From NCBI GenBank assembly GCA_034766995.1, contig CM068318.1:5461001-5525000 (forward strand): DNA of 64,000 nucleotides, given 5' to 3'. This DNA is from Acanthacorydalis orientalis (Eukaryota > Arthropoda > Insecta > Megaloptera > Corydalidae). Positions 1-12,629 of this stretch are shown in pieces. Made by a program: the position numbers and the translations under genes. Each line of letters opens with the position of its first letter. Position 1 is the stretch's first letter. The notes under the pieces were generated by a model. That model worked only from the letters and a program-made list of their open reading frames with translations, did no database searches and was not told the DNA's origin.

Positions 1-45
1 TTAAATTAGAGATCAGTGTTCGTTTTGATTTTTTCTATGCGCCGA

Positions 46-51
46 TTTATT
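46..51 (-). terminator. Candidate poly(A) signal
   Basis: A minus-strand AATAAA sits about 93 bases beyond the stop codon of the exon at 144-414. That is a normal spacing for its 3' end. In AT-rich DNA such hexamers also occur by chance. Confidence 0.3.
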
Positions 52-143
52 TTTCGACAAAGCAGTCTATTTAGAGATGCACACAACCACACATATGCTG
101 ACAGTTTACAAAAGGCCGACGAGCCGAAATTGCATTCATCAAA

Positions 144-414
144 CTATGAATAGCCGTCTTGTTTTGTAGATGACATCAAAATAACAGCTTTATGCAAATT
201 GCCATTCGAGTCGATTTCGAGCGAGCTCTCTCGCTCTACGTAAAAAGTTTCATGTTCGGTTTCGACATCATTTAGACTCTTTGACGTACGATTGATCATT
301 CTGTCGAACGGCTTTAGGAATGAATTCACTTTAGAGTAGATGTATATATTTTTTTCCGTAACGTCGGTATTTTTTTCTGTTGCATCATTTTCCAAATTGT
401 TATTTTCGGAGCTC
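144..414 (-). CDS. Probable 3'-terminal coding exon of an unidentified minus-strand gene
   Basis: Read on the minus strand, an open frame of about 89 codons begins just after a possible splice acceptor (CACAG at 419-415, preceded by a pyrimidine-rich stretch) and ends at a stop at 146-144. The peptide is hydrophilic and charged, with balanced composition. It contains segments such as KVNSFLKPFDRMINRTSKSL and ends in TKQDGYS. It is not made of the Ile/Tyr runs that TA arrays produce. There is no ATG near its start (the frame passes through a TTG), so it fits an internal start of a last exon better than a whole gene. An AATAAA motif lies at 51-46 on the same strand, about 93 bases past the stop. 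No domain is recognised. Earlier exons would lie at higher coordinates and were not found. Confidence 0.4.
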
Positions 415-1049
415 TGTGTTCACTTTGAGTTGGGTGGAGAATAGAAGTTTATCGACTGCAATTATAATACTATCGATATATTCTATATACAGTAATTTAG
501 ATTGTAAAATTCTTCATAAACTCACGAGAAATTGTAAATATGTAACCTAATCAGAATTTTAAAACGAATTTAGATGACGAAGGATCGTATCTTCTTACTT
601 TAATTCTTTAGAATACTATTTTCTCATCGACAACAGTATCTGGTAACAGAGCGATGTAAACAAGACTGAAAAGCATATATTATATCAATGAAATGTTAAA
701 ATATGCAATTATATCAATATAAACAACATGAGGTCAATAGTGATGTCAGAAATTTATTGAATAATATTTATTGTGCCTTATCTATACGTAAAATTATAGT
801 TTAGTATAGTTTCTTTACTCAGTGTTACCAGATACGTTATCTAAAGAGTTTACAATTAGGCAGATACTTAATTAAATTCTACAACATGCGTTTCAAAATG
901 TCAATATAATTGAAAATTGTTAACAATTTCTGTCCAGATTAAATTTCGTTTTTCGTTTCCTGAAAATAATCAGAACTGAAACGTCAAATCAAATGATTTA
1001 ATTTTCGATTTATTGTATAAATTCATAGCTTTCATTTGGTCCTATCCCA

Positions 1050-1064
1050 TCTCTCTCTCTCTCT

Positions 1065-1122
<58 letters not shown>
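1050..1122. repeat. (CT)n(AT)n microsatellite
   Basis: About 8 CT units run straight into about 28 AT units. Confidence 0.95.
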
Positions 1123-1127
<5 letters not shown>

Positions 1128-2337
1128 TTAAAAAAATCTATATTTAATAAATGAGTTTTCCCTTTCCATTCCGTTCATATGTCGTCAACATAGCAATAAT
1201 GTTTAATGAACCGTAAAAAAATATATACAAATGTCTGACGAGTTGTAAAAAAAAATATTGGAGAACGCACGAGTTCAAATCGGAACGATCGAATTTACTT
1301 CGACTATTTCCTACTATATCGCAGGAATTTTAAAATATGCAAACTGAGTAAAATGAACATAGAATGAAAATTCGGTTGGAAATATCACTGATTGTCTAAA
1401 TAATTAATATACTAATTTAAATTATCCTCTATAAAAACAGATTATTAAGTTTCGGTTATAATCATTTTGTTTTCCAATTAGAACGATTCAATTAAAATTA
1501 TAGAGAAAATTCAATTTGCATTCAAATTAAGACCTTTATCGCTGCTTAATATCGGAAAACACCCTTATGGATAATAAAAATGCTTTATTTATGGTAATCG
1601 TTTTCGCGAATCGTACTCGTCTTAATATATAAAATCGTCATATTTTCTACAGTTCTACTGAAGATTCAGTGCTTATATTTGTTTAACAATTAGATACGAG
1701 AATGACATTTACGATTTCATTGATGATAAACGATATTTACCTTTGTTGAAGTAATTCAGATCATTAATTAGTACAGACATGTCTCTAAAAATCTCATTTA
1801 TAAAACAATACGTATGCAAACTGTTTGTCATGAAATATCTGGAAATATTTTTAATTTTCTAAGATAAAAATATACACACAGCTATAGATTTATTATTTTG
1901 ACTTATCTGTCCATAACAAAATAAGTAAGTGTATTTTTAGATTTCATGAAACCAGATAAATGATTTTTAATTATATTTGAGATCAACAGAATTAATTTAC
2001 ACTTGCATATACAATTTTATAATATTTTTTTTTAAAATTAATTCCATCTTATTGATTATAAACACCGAATTCAATGTTTAATATCTGTTTTGTATTTACA
2101 AATTGAGTTTATTTTATCGACTCGTTATGATCTTTGTAATAGCATTTTTGTTTAATTTTAAAACTGATTTTTAGAAATTAATTTACTACCTTGAAACATA
2201 TTTAAATTTAATAATATATAATTGCTGTTTTATAGGCCGTCCATTTTTCATATAAGTGTTATATATATACTTTTCTTTATTGGAAAAGTGTTTATTAATA
2301 TTCAAATATGATAATTATATATATTGATGATTTATTT

Positions 2338-2382
2338 ACATCTATCTATCTATCTATCTATCTATATATATATATATATATA
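2338..2382. repeat. (TCTA)n(TA)n microsatellite
   Basis: Tetranucleotide TCTA units grade into TA units. Confidence 0.9.
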
Positions 2383-2953
2383 ATTTGTGTATGGCTTTAT
2401 TTGAGGGTGTATATGTGTAATTTTTTATTATCGAGACACGTGAGACTTATTTTTGCAAAACTAGGTTAGTTTTTAATCATTTATCCTGATGGTAGACATG
2501 CGCGAATAGTTACGAGTTTCCTGCACGCAATGTATTTTTTTTAAGTTAATTTAAATATTGATTTAACGTAATTGATAAAGTTTATATGAACAATATTTTA
2601 CGGAAATTATCCTGTTAAATATTTTCTTTAAATTTATTGTGGAACACTCGTGTTACTAAGTAAGAAAATACACGTTAGCCGTGCATGTTCTTTTTTCTTA
2701 ACAATCAAAGAAAGAGTTTACTTCGGTTTATTGGATCTTAAATCTCATGTTGTATCAGTTTTACTAAAAATAATACGGAATGTGACACTGAGTTCAGTGG
2801 TCACAGTGACGAGTTCTAAAATGCGGAACTGAATGAGATTTCTGGGCACAAGATGTCACTTGTACTTTTCATTGTCTTAAGGACGTTAACATATATGTTT
2901 TTATTATACTTGGTATTAGTTTGTGCTATCATTTTGTAACCTAAGAGAATATA

Positions 2954-3517
2954 TTAAGTTGGTAGAAAAATAATTGCGGTTTATGACCTTCAAATTCATA
3001 TACATTTTTCTCTTTTTTTTGATTTTTCTGTTTTAAGTGGTCCAGAACGATTGTATGACTAACGTCTAACATTTTGTGCCAGCTCTCGAATTTGCGTGGT
3101 TTTGATTCAACTAACGCATTTAATTGGTCGTTATGAACTGAACAAGAACATGCGTGACCTTCTTAATCTTCATGGCTCTTGTTTCCAGTACGACATTTTT
3201 GGAACCACCATTATTTCGTACGTTCCTTAATAGTACCCACACTGAAAGCATCGTTTAGTTTACAAGCTGTCGCTCGACCTTCAATTTTGAACTCGTTCAA
3301 AACATGCTCTTATTTGCTTCTTTTCCATCTTTAATTCAATAGACCAATTTGAAGCAAAATTAATAATAATACCAAATTCGATGTTACCAAGATACAGACC
3401 GAAAAGTGTACTTCAAAATGATATTAACATGAACACGATGAAGTGATACCTTCATCGAAAAAAATTAACGCTAGAATTCAGAAAACAAAAATCGCAATTA
3501 TTTTTCTACCAACCTAA
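2954..3517 (-). mobile_element. Mariner internal-deletion derivative (MITE-like), copy A
   Basis: The element is 564 bp, bounded by TA dinucleotides and by inverted repeats. The low end starts TTAAGTTGGTAGAAAAATAA and the high end, read on the minus strand, starts TTAGGTTGGTAGAAAAATAA. Minus-strand translation gives broken pieces of a mariner transposase N-terminus (GTIKER, KWWFQKC, HNDQLNALVESKP). The catalytic domain is missing. It shares its layout with the copy at 18839-19385, including the sequence at the internal join (GAATTTGAAGGTCATAAACC just before the terminal repeat), so both descend from one deleted ancestor. It is not able to encode a transposase. Confidence 0.9.
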
Positions 3518-3778
3518 TATATTATAATAAAGTAATAAATAATAATAATATATGTATGTTTACATAATCAAATAATATATGTTTACATAACCAGTATCTT
3601 GTCGACATATTTTTCGATTGATATTGACATCTATGTGTCACTCAACACAAATCATAAGTCAATAATTATCACAAATTCTGAATGTTTATTTAAATAACTA
3701 TTTTCCAGTAGATGTATATGCTTATTATTATCGATTTATCTTATAATAATGTACCTTTTTTAATTGTATTCTAATTAT

Positions 3779-3854
<76 letters not shown>

Positions 3855-4454
3855 GAATTGTACGAGAAAAAAATTAACATGTACTTCGTTGATATTAAAA
3901 AATCATTATCTGCTTTTGTACAGATAATTTTCATTTTTGACGTAACTATGAATAGACTGTTGTTTTTAATATTGTTTCGAATTGGTATCCCTTTTATTTA
4001 AGATAAAATTTCGATAAGATATATGGATAAGTTCATTGAAATGTGAAATTTGAACAATGGAATTATCAAACATAGATAGTATTGTTTTGTGTGTTAATTT
4101 CTAACCGCATATTGTTCCTAATGTACTATTATTATATATTTTTATCAATGTCAAGTATTTACTAGAAAATCTTACAACTAATATGGTTTCATTTCGTTTA
4201 ATTACAATCTATGTAAATATTTGATTTAATTGAAAATTACGCCTGTGTTTGATATTTTCGTGGATGAAAAGGTGTTTGATTTTTAATCAAATTTGAAATG
4301 GTTCCAAGCATATAATCAAAAAAAAGAAAAAAAATTAGAACATACTATACGAGTATTAAAATATTCTTTAATACGCATACATGGTGAGATCTAACTCCTG
4401 CGTTTTAATATTAAAAAAAATATAATTGTAAAATTTCGAGTAAACTCACAGACA
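3518..4454. other. Gene-free AT-rich segment with a long TA array
   Basis: The (TA)n array at 3782-3854 dominates. The 68-codon open frame across it is a translation of the repeat. Nothing else was recognised. Confidence 0.5.
3782..3854. repeat. (TA)n microsatellite
   Basis: About 36 TA units with one G interruption. Confidence 0.95.
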
Positions 4455-4622
4455 ATGTCAAAACGAAAACATGAAAATAGTCGTAGAGAAAAATCTGTAC
4501 GGAAATCTGAACGGGAAACGCGACCATGCTGTGAATGTTTACTTTCTCGACGGTGTGAGCCAACGACTGGATTTCGCAAACGTGCTATTTTAATGTCAAG
4601 AATGGGTAGTCTTGCCGAATAA
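4455..4622 (+). CDS. Small hypothetical ORF or exon, 55 residues, basic and cysteine-containing
   Basis: ATG at 4455 opens 55 codons ending at TAA 4620-4622. The product starts MSKRKHENSRREK, has a CCECLLSRRCEP cluster (residues 27-38) and ends SRMGSLAE. Arg/Lys/Glu content and the mixed codon use (CGA, CGT, CGG, CGC, ACG, GAA) look coding compared with the surrounding AT-rich DNA. The longer minus-strand frame over the same bases looks like its shadow. A possible splice acceptor (CTCACAG) lies immediately upstream, so it may be the last exon of a longer gene rather than a complete one. No family is recognised. Chance remains possible at this length. Confidence 0.3.
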   Translation: MSKRKHENSRREKSVRKSERETRPCCECLLSRRCEPTTGFRKRAILMSRMGSLAE

Positions 4623-5760
4623 AAATTGATTGATAACAATGCTTGATTGATGATCAACTGTCAATAAGAGGACGGCCGATCAGAGATCAAATCTTCACGT
4701 CGTATATTTTGACTTGTGTCTCCGGTGATTTGATTAATCTTTGTTGACGTTTGTCGAAACTCGTTTACTTGAAAAATTAATTTCCATCAGGTGTTTTAAT
4801 GCAAGACTATATTTTTTTTTCTCATAATCGCTGATTTTTATTGCGATCCTCCTATTCGATTTATTTTTTTTAAATTTTTAATCGTTATTGTCATTCATTA
4901 GACGAGATTCACTGAAAAATGGTCTATACTGATAACATTTCTTTTCCTGTACAATAATTTAAGCACGAATATTTAAATGAAAGTATATAGTGAAAAAATC
5001 AGAGAATAATTCTTTTTTATTGTTAATGTATTTACAATGAAAAAGATGTACACAATATAATAATATGTTGATTTTTAACGAACTTTCTCACACTAGCCGT
5101 CAATCAGAAAGATTGAATGAAATAATTATAAAATGTGACATCAGTATATCTGAAATCTTACTACATGTTTGTTACTTATTTTTACATAGAGAATAATAAA
5201 AAAAATGTCCTTAACGTATATTCGAATATGAATTTTGATTAGAATTGGGTATTAAGTCTTTAATTAAAATTTAATTCTTCTTTTTCTTCCTCGTTAGTAG
5301 ACTTAGTCTGTTTTTTTCTATTAGTATGGTCTCATTGTGATAATGACTGTATAGAAGAGAAGGCCCAACTAATTTAATTGTTAAAATTTTTATTATGAAG
5401 GATTACGATTGATATGTATAATAAAAAAATAACAATACTGTATTTATTCTATTAGGATACATTAAAAACTTAATTATTTAATTTGTTTACTTTGATGTGT
5501 TATATCTTTAAAAAATATTTGAATTTTAACACTTTTATATATTTAATAGTATTTTTTTTTTGATAATTTCATAAAACAAATTCAATCTTGATAGATTTTA
5601 GGGAAGTCAGAAAACAGGACATAAGCTGTAAACTTTTATAGCTTATCTCCTATCCTTTTTCCCCCTTCATTAGGAGTTAATAGCTGGTCTTTTTCGGAAT
5701 TATCCATATTTAAATAATTATATTATTTTGTGTACATACGTAAATGATTTTTGTCTATTT

Positions 5761-5764
<4 letters not shown>

Positions 5765-5810
<46 letters not shown>

Positions 5811-5820
5811 GTATATGTAT
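5765..5820. repeat. (TA)n microsatellite with TG interruptions
   Basis: Interrupted TA/GTATA units. Open frames over it on both strands encode only Ile-Tyr runs. Confidence 0.9.
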
Positions 5821-6232
5821 GTGTGTGCATTGAAGCGTGTGTACTTAGAAATATATGCACGCGTATTCCGTATGTAAATACAAACGTTTGTGTTGAAGTC
5901 GAAAATGATCGAGAATCTGAATATTGTTTTGTTGGCGAAACTAAAAACGGAATGTGTGTCACAATTACAAGTTGTGTGCACTTTCTGTAACGTATATTGA
6001 TGACATTGGCTCTAGGATGGAACACGTTCAAAAAATATTCGACGGTCGGCCAAGGAAACGACTGCCGGCAGCTGGCAGTGATGTAATCTCTGCCAGACCA
6101 AAAATAAAAAAGCGCGTGTTTGTTCCCGACATGTATTTTGGTCACGTTTGCAAACGAAAGCTTGATAAATTCTTTATAAAAGCATATTTGATTTACACGC
6201 GCTTCCACTACTACTCTAGATGTGTATACACA

Positions 6233-6233
<1 letters not shown>

Positions 6234-6297
<64 letters not shown>
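6234..6297. repeat. (TA)n microsatellite
   Basis: About 32 perfect TA units. Confidence 0.95.
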
Positions 6298-6299
<2 letters not shown>

Positions 6300-6402
6300 T
6301 TTGTGTATGAATAAACATCGGTGGCGTTTCTGTGAAATTTTGCCGTAGGTGATTTTCAGTCATCTACCATATTATTCCATATTAAATTGAATAAGTCAAA
6401 CT

Positions 6403-6404
<2 letters not shown>

Positions 6405-6480
<76 letters not shown>
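6405..6480. repeat. (TA)n microsatellite
   Basis: About 33 TA units followed by a short degenerate tail. A mariner-end-like sequence (see the findings) begins just after it. Confidence 0.9.
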
Positions 6481-6490
6481 AATATTAGAA

Positions 6491-8611
6491 GTACAAATTA
6501 ATTCGGTGCCCTTTTCTTATGGAAAATAAATACTGAAATTGAATAAACGGAAAATAGGAATGTATTTATTTCTATATACTTATTTATTTCCATACAAATC
6601 AGTTTTTGTTTAATTATGATCTTAAATTTTGGCTCGTTTGTATTTCTTGAAGAGGATTAACAATAAGACCGTTCGTCAGAAAAACATCTCTTCATAATTT
6701 AAGACAAATATTTTTTTTTATTAAAATTTAACCAATATTTTTGGTTTTAATAACGGGAAATAAATCCTAGGTCTTCCAGTATAAGCTACAAATCAAGCAA
6801 TGCATACATTGGCAAACTCTCTTCGCCACAATACGGTTTTAACATTGTGGCTAAATTGTCTTTTACAAATGATTTTGTTTCCATCTGATAATTCATAAAA
6901 ATGTTCTGGTCTAAAATGTTCAATAAATCACTATATCATTTTAGAACGTAATTAGAGAAAAAAGAAAAAAATTATGATTTAAGATCAAGTTTATATTTGT
7001 TTAGTTTGATTTTTGTGGAAATATCCTTCAAGAATTTATTCGTTTGAATAAAACTGTTTATTAGAGATTATATTTGAAATTTTAAGAATAATTCGTAAAA
7101 AAATAGAAAAACAAGGGTTTAATCATAATAGTAATAGACTTTGTACCATGCTAATACTTTGTATCATTCTTTTGTCTCAATGAGGTAGTGTTCAATGAAA
7201 AAATCACACAATATTGGAGTACATGCTTTATAAGACAGACTTGACCCTTTGATATTTTCATTTCTATAAATTAAAACTTTTTCCAAACAAAAAAGATTTG
7301 TGGACTTATCAGATATTCAGAAAAAAACGTAACATATAAATTAAAGATGGTATTTTCCAAGGGCTTTCAGATATGATTTAGTTCCTTTTTTAGATCCTAG
7401 AAATCAAGAATGGCATCTGATTACATGCAGTTAAAGAACGTTTTTATGAGAATAAACATTGAAAGCATTTTATTGAAAATAGTATAAAAGATTAAAAAAA
7501 ATATATCTCTTTTCTATTTAGTCGCACCTCAGTTAATAATTTCGACCACGTTGACATATTTTAGTGTTTGGATTGATTGTTACAAGTATGGAGTACACAA
7601 ACGCTTCATTTATTAATGTATACCTGTTCGAATAGAATATTTTTTAACTGTAGAATACAGTTCCGTTTAGAAATGATTTCATATCAAATTGTTCAGTTGC
7701 TGTAATTTTCTAAGAAGTTAACACTTGTTATAAATATATTGGGTTTAAAATAAAAATAACATTTTGACCTCAAAATGATAAGGTGTTTTGACAACTACTG
7801 TTATGCTTGTACACCTTGTTAATATACAAAGTTTGTTGTCTTAGGATCTGTGCATTGACAATATAGTCAACTGTAATATTCACTTTGTTTTAAGACAAGC
7901 CGAAACTTACCGTCTAGTTCAGACATGAATACAGTTTTGAGATATGAGATACGAATACATATATTCATACATATAAGGACAAGTCAATGTATAATTAATT
8001 TGGTATATATATATATATATATATATTTGTGTGTGTGTGTAAATATCCATGTGTGTATTTATGTTTATGTTTGATGTCTGAATCATAAATTAAAACACAA
8101 CTTTGTTGAAAAACGTTTCAATTCAATTGAATTATATTGTTATATTTATCATGACATAACTGCAATTTGAAAACTTACTTTGACCATGACTTACATCAAA
8201 TTTGATCTCTGTAACAAGATAATGCAGCTGCTAGAATAGGTCACCAGATGCTTTTGTATGTGTATATGTGTACATTTTTATTCACTGCGTTAAAATGATT
8301 AAAAGCGTTTTTGTGTTTCATTTAAGCCGAAAGATAAATTAATGAAACTAGTGTTTATGAAACTAACCGTACGATTCGACCGAAAACACTCGGATAGGAG
8401 CACGAATTGATAATAAGCGTGCGTGTGTTCTTCTATTTATTGATTTTTGATTGTCATCATCCATTTATTAATTCTTTAATCGTAATCGAATAAAGCATTA
8501 GAAACATAATGTTTGTTTGTCGAGATGCTTCTTTTTAATGCGACGTTTGGTTCTTTAGCGATGATCAAATCTTTTTTTAATACACACACACACATATATG
8601 TATGTATAGGC
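6491..8611. other. AT-rich DNA without a recognised gene
   Basis: It starts with a short stretch resembling a mariner end. Beyond that, no coding frame, RNA gene or clear repeat was recognised apart from a short TA/TG run near 8004-8041. Confidence 0.4.
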
Positions 8612-8792
8612 TGATTCAACTTATGCTTCCACACGAAAGTATAAAAAAAACGCAAAAATAAAAGAAAAACATGTTACTCCTCACTTAGTATTTTAGTATT
8701 GAATTAAACTAAAATACTAAATAAATAATATGATTTTTCTTAACTCCTGCGTCTCCTTTTAATACATCTATGTGGAAGCTTAAATTGAATCA
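8612..8792. mobile_element. Palindromic (foldback) MITE, copy 1
   Basis: A 181-bp near-palindrome. The left arm begins TGATTCAACTTATGCTTCCA, and the right arm read backwards begins TGATTCAATTTAAGCTTCCA. The centre is a smaller inverted repeat (TAGTATTTTAGT against ACTAAAATACTA). It has no coding capacity. Related copies lie at 30929-31129 and 31162-31379. All three sit beside TA-rich tracts, which suits a TA-targeting element. The superfamily is not certain. Confidence 0.8.
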
Positions 8793-10099
8793 TCATATAT
8801 ATATATAATATCGTGACCTGACTTTAAATATCTATTTTTTTATTGACTTATTCTAATCCACGATATGTGTGAGTTCAAATTAAAATTTATATTCAACTGA
8901 TAAATATGACATGAACTAGTAATCAACATAAATTAACATTAACATGTTTATAATAATAATAATGTAATTGTTTAGAATAAATCAGATCTCGTAACAGGAG
9001 TGTTCTCTTCGAAATTAACATATTAGTTATTGCACATTTAATGTTCAGGTTTTGTTTAATTCAAACATAAAATTAATAATTACACCATGATATAATTTTT
9101 GCCTGGATTTTATGTATATATTTCAAGTAAAACATTAGCTATCTTCTGTCAATAATTATTATTTAATTTTTTAATTTTCTGTTTATGGACTTTGCTACTT
9201 AGGGGAATATTATTATTTAGTGGAATGATCTCTGCGATGAATGGCGATTAAATGATTAAATTACACAAAATATTATTGTAAGATGTGTTTTTTAGATAAA
9301 TTAATTAATGTCAGTTTTTTATCATTTAGCATGAGTTTAGAATATTTATTTAAATGAAACGAAGAAGCTGCATCTATATTCATCTTGTATTTCGTAAATA
9401 TTATTTCAATATCACATGCTTTTAAAGTGATTGTACTAAAAAATACCTCACTAGGATTATATAAGATTTTTTTATTTATTTTTAAATTGTCCCGTTTAAT
9501 TTATCTTATTGAAAAATTTAAACTCTTGCGAGCAATTTCACTTACATTTTTACAAATTTGAATGTGAAGCTATGTTCAGGTAATTACATAAAAAAAATGA
9601 TTTATTTCTATTCCTATGATAGATTTGAATAGAGTACAAAATACTTTTTGTTTGTGAAATGAATGAAGTACTCTTAGATATTTTAATTCTATGCCATTTT
9701 TTAGACAATTAAAAACTGTTCATATTATCACTTAGTGTTGAATTCTGATGAGTTCAATGCTTTCAGATACTCCTGATAAAAGTTCACGATACGGAAAAAC
9801 TTTTCCATTATGAAAGAAAGAATAAGGTAATAAAATATGTGTAGCAGAGCAGCGGTAGTTTGACCACTCAATAATTTGAGGTAGCCAGTATATTGAGATT
9901 TAATTTTTCCTCTCTATAATTTAAACGATTCACCTACTAGTTTATATATATATATATATATATATAATGTTATGTGTGTATAATAAAAGTTAAATAAATG
10001 CTAAAAATAATGGTAAAAATAAATGATATTTACTGTATTTTTGAAAAATAATCATTTTCTAAAATAAAACTGAATATACTCGTAATCTGTTTTGAATCG

Positions 10100-10154
10100 C
10101 TCTCTCTCTCCCTCTCCCTCCCTCCCTCTCTCTCTCTCTCTATATATATATATA
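10100..10154. repeat. (CT)n/(CCCT)n/(TA)n compound microsatellite
   Basis: Imperfect CT and CCCT units run into TA units. Confidence 0.9.
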
Positions 10155-11409
10155 AACACACATGTTTATGTAGTGCACTGTTCTAATAATTAGCGTGTTG
10201 ATCAGTAAAGTTATTGAACTATTTTCGTTCCCTACAGTATTTTTATGCGCTCGTACATCAGTATTTTAAAACGAGCTGAAAGAAATGGAATATTGTTTCG
10301 GCCGTTATAACATTTTCAACCTTGTACTCTATTTTTTGCACGAAATCGCCTATGGATCATTTCAAGATGCGGAAAGATGTTTGAATATCATATTACAGAG
10401 TATATAAATTTACTTTATATTACAGCCACAGTTTGATATAGAAAAAAACGAACAGACGTCTTTTATATTTTATGTCAGTTGGAAATAGATATTTGCAGAT
10501 TTTTTTTTGATGTCTGTACGATTTTTTACTTAGTGGTTGTATATTAAATAAAACGAAAATCTGATAATGTAAGATTTATTGGAATTTATAACATATTTCG
10601 GTTGTTATTAACTCGATGTGTACATTTCATATAGAATTTGTTATGATCCAAGGTTTCAATTGTATAATTTATAAAATTAATTGAAATTATAATTTAATTT
10701 AGCCGTATTCGAAATTAAAATGTGAAATTTAAATTAATGTTAAAGTGTACTTTTGGCATTTTTTTCAAAATAGTGTCATAAATAATTATGTTATAGTAAT
10801 AGAATGTGTTCATAACAAAAAAAGAATAATGAATGGTTTATTAATAAGAATTTCTTGGCATCTAATTTTATTATCGATGGTATTTTTTTCAATTAAAACG
10901 TCTTTAAGTATTGAGTTTGATTAAAAAAAATCTAATAATATTAGTCGAATGAAAATTAATCAATCTCGGATATAAAAAGTAAGCTGTTTAGATAAATTGT
11001 GTATTTATAGACTTGATGCTGATTTATAGAATTTTACAAAAATATTATAAATAAATAAGGTATGATAATATATGATTGAGATTTGTAATAAATTTTATAT
11101 ATATTTATATAAATCTGAGAGATCTCCAAAACTAAATTCAAATGATAAAACGTTAGGTTCTGCTCGTGATCTTATAAATCGAGTAAGAACTGTGTTTTTG
11201 TATTTCATTAGTGTTTGTGAAGTTATAAATGAAACAGAAAGACAATGTCAAGTTGATGTGAGAAATAGAAAAAAAAACTTTGTGTTTTGACAGAGATTAA
11301 TCTCTTCTGCAACAAACTTTCAGATTGTTAGCGATAGATCACTAATAACTGAAATTAATAAGTTTGAACGATGTGAATTTGATAAAATAATTTTAGGGCA
11401 ATAATCAGA

Positions 11410-11440
<31 letters not shown>

Positions 11441-11645
11441 GTATATTCATACATACATACATATACAGTATATTTATGAATATTTGGGAGTAGTTTTAGA
11501 TTATTTGAGGGTTCTGTGATATGATGAAGGTTTAACGAACCGACGGTTTGGCGGAATTGAAACCGACGTTTCGAACAATTGAATCATAAACGAGCTATCC
11601 TGTTTCAGTAAATTGTCAGTTCATTAAATTATTATTATATTTATA

Positions 11646-11681
<36 letters not shown>

Positions 11682-12007
11682 AATTTAAGCGTGTTCTTGC
11701 TATTATTAATCATGGTTCCTTTTAAACAAACATGCAATGCATAGAAATATCTGATTATTTTTCCGTTTATTGCAAATAATTTATACTAGTTCTTTTTATT
11801 TCCGATTTTGTCAATGAATTGTTAATGATCGTTAGATTAAAATTTATAATACTGGTATATTTTCTTATCAGCGTTGTTCATCCAGAGAGTATAATTTTAT
11901 GTGAATTTAATTTTTTTGGACATGTCGTTTATAATACTCATATGAAAACGCAGTAGGACTATATGTATTTCTTTTTTGATATTTTAGTGTGTATAATATA
12001 TTTAATA

Positions 12008-12010
<3 letters not shown>

Positions 12011-12054
<44 letters not shown>
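12011..12054. repeat. (TA)n microsatellite
   Basis: About 22 AT units. Confidence 0.95.
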
Positions 12055-12059
<5 letters not shown>

Positions 12060-12577
12060 CTTTCTTAAACCGTTCACGTGCGAATGGTTGGTTTATGAGA
12101 AAAAACGAGTGTAACGACATAATAAATATTTGTAGATAAACATTTCACACATGTGTTATTATTGCCACAATAAAAAAGTATATATATATATATTCCGTAT
12201 GTATATGTATATTTTTTTTGTATATATTAGTGCAACAAACTACAGAATGAGTTCATGCGTAACTTGAACCTCGTAGCCACAAGACATAACTCATTTGTCA
12301 GAAAACAGGGAATAAAAACGCGGTCTCTTTTCGCGAACACTTTTCTTACTGATTTGTACAAGTCGGTATGAGAGCACGTTTATGAAAGTGCTTTTTTATA
12401 GATTCTGATCCCGTTATAAGAATACATATTGTCATTTAGGATTTTATTGAGTTAAGATATTGTTTTTTCGTTAGTTATGTAGGAAAATGTATTTCAGTTT
12501 GGACAAATTCTGATTTAAATGTATTTCAAAATATGACGAGATAAGTTATTATTTTAATAGCGATTCATATGTGCATC

Positions 12578-12580
<3 letters not shown>

Positions 12581-12624
<44 letters not shown>
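12581..12624. repeat. (TA)n microsatellite
   Basis: About 22 AT units. Confidence 0.95.

Positions 12625-12629
<5 letters not shown>

Larger units (their letters stand above)
415..2953. other. AT-rich intergenic or intronic DNA, no gene seen
   Basis: No convincing coding frame was found. The segment holds the microsatellites at 1050-1122 and 2338-2382 and is otherwise AT-rich unique-looking sequence. Confidence 0.5.
4623..6490. other. AT-rich segment with TA arrays and one GC-richer patch
   Basis: The patch 5990-6215 has mixed codon-like composition. It lies in a plus-strand open frame, with an internal ATG at 6017 giving MEHVQKIFDGRPRKRLPAAG and onward, but the frame runs out into a TA array and has no clear splice sites. 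It could be an exon or a conserved non-coding patch. The rest is microsatellite and AT-rich DNA. Confidence 0.35.

Noticed and set aside
3728..3934. Open frames made of Ile-Tyr, Val-Cys or His-Thr runs here and at many other arrays (5751, 14398, 24030, 39119, 50633, 53311)
   Set aside because: They are translations of TA, TG and CA microsatellites, which lack stop codons in some frames. They are not genes.
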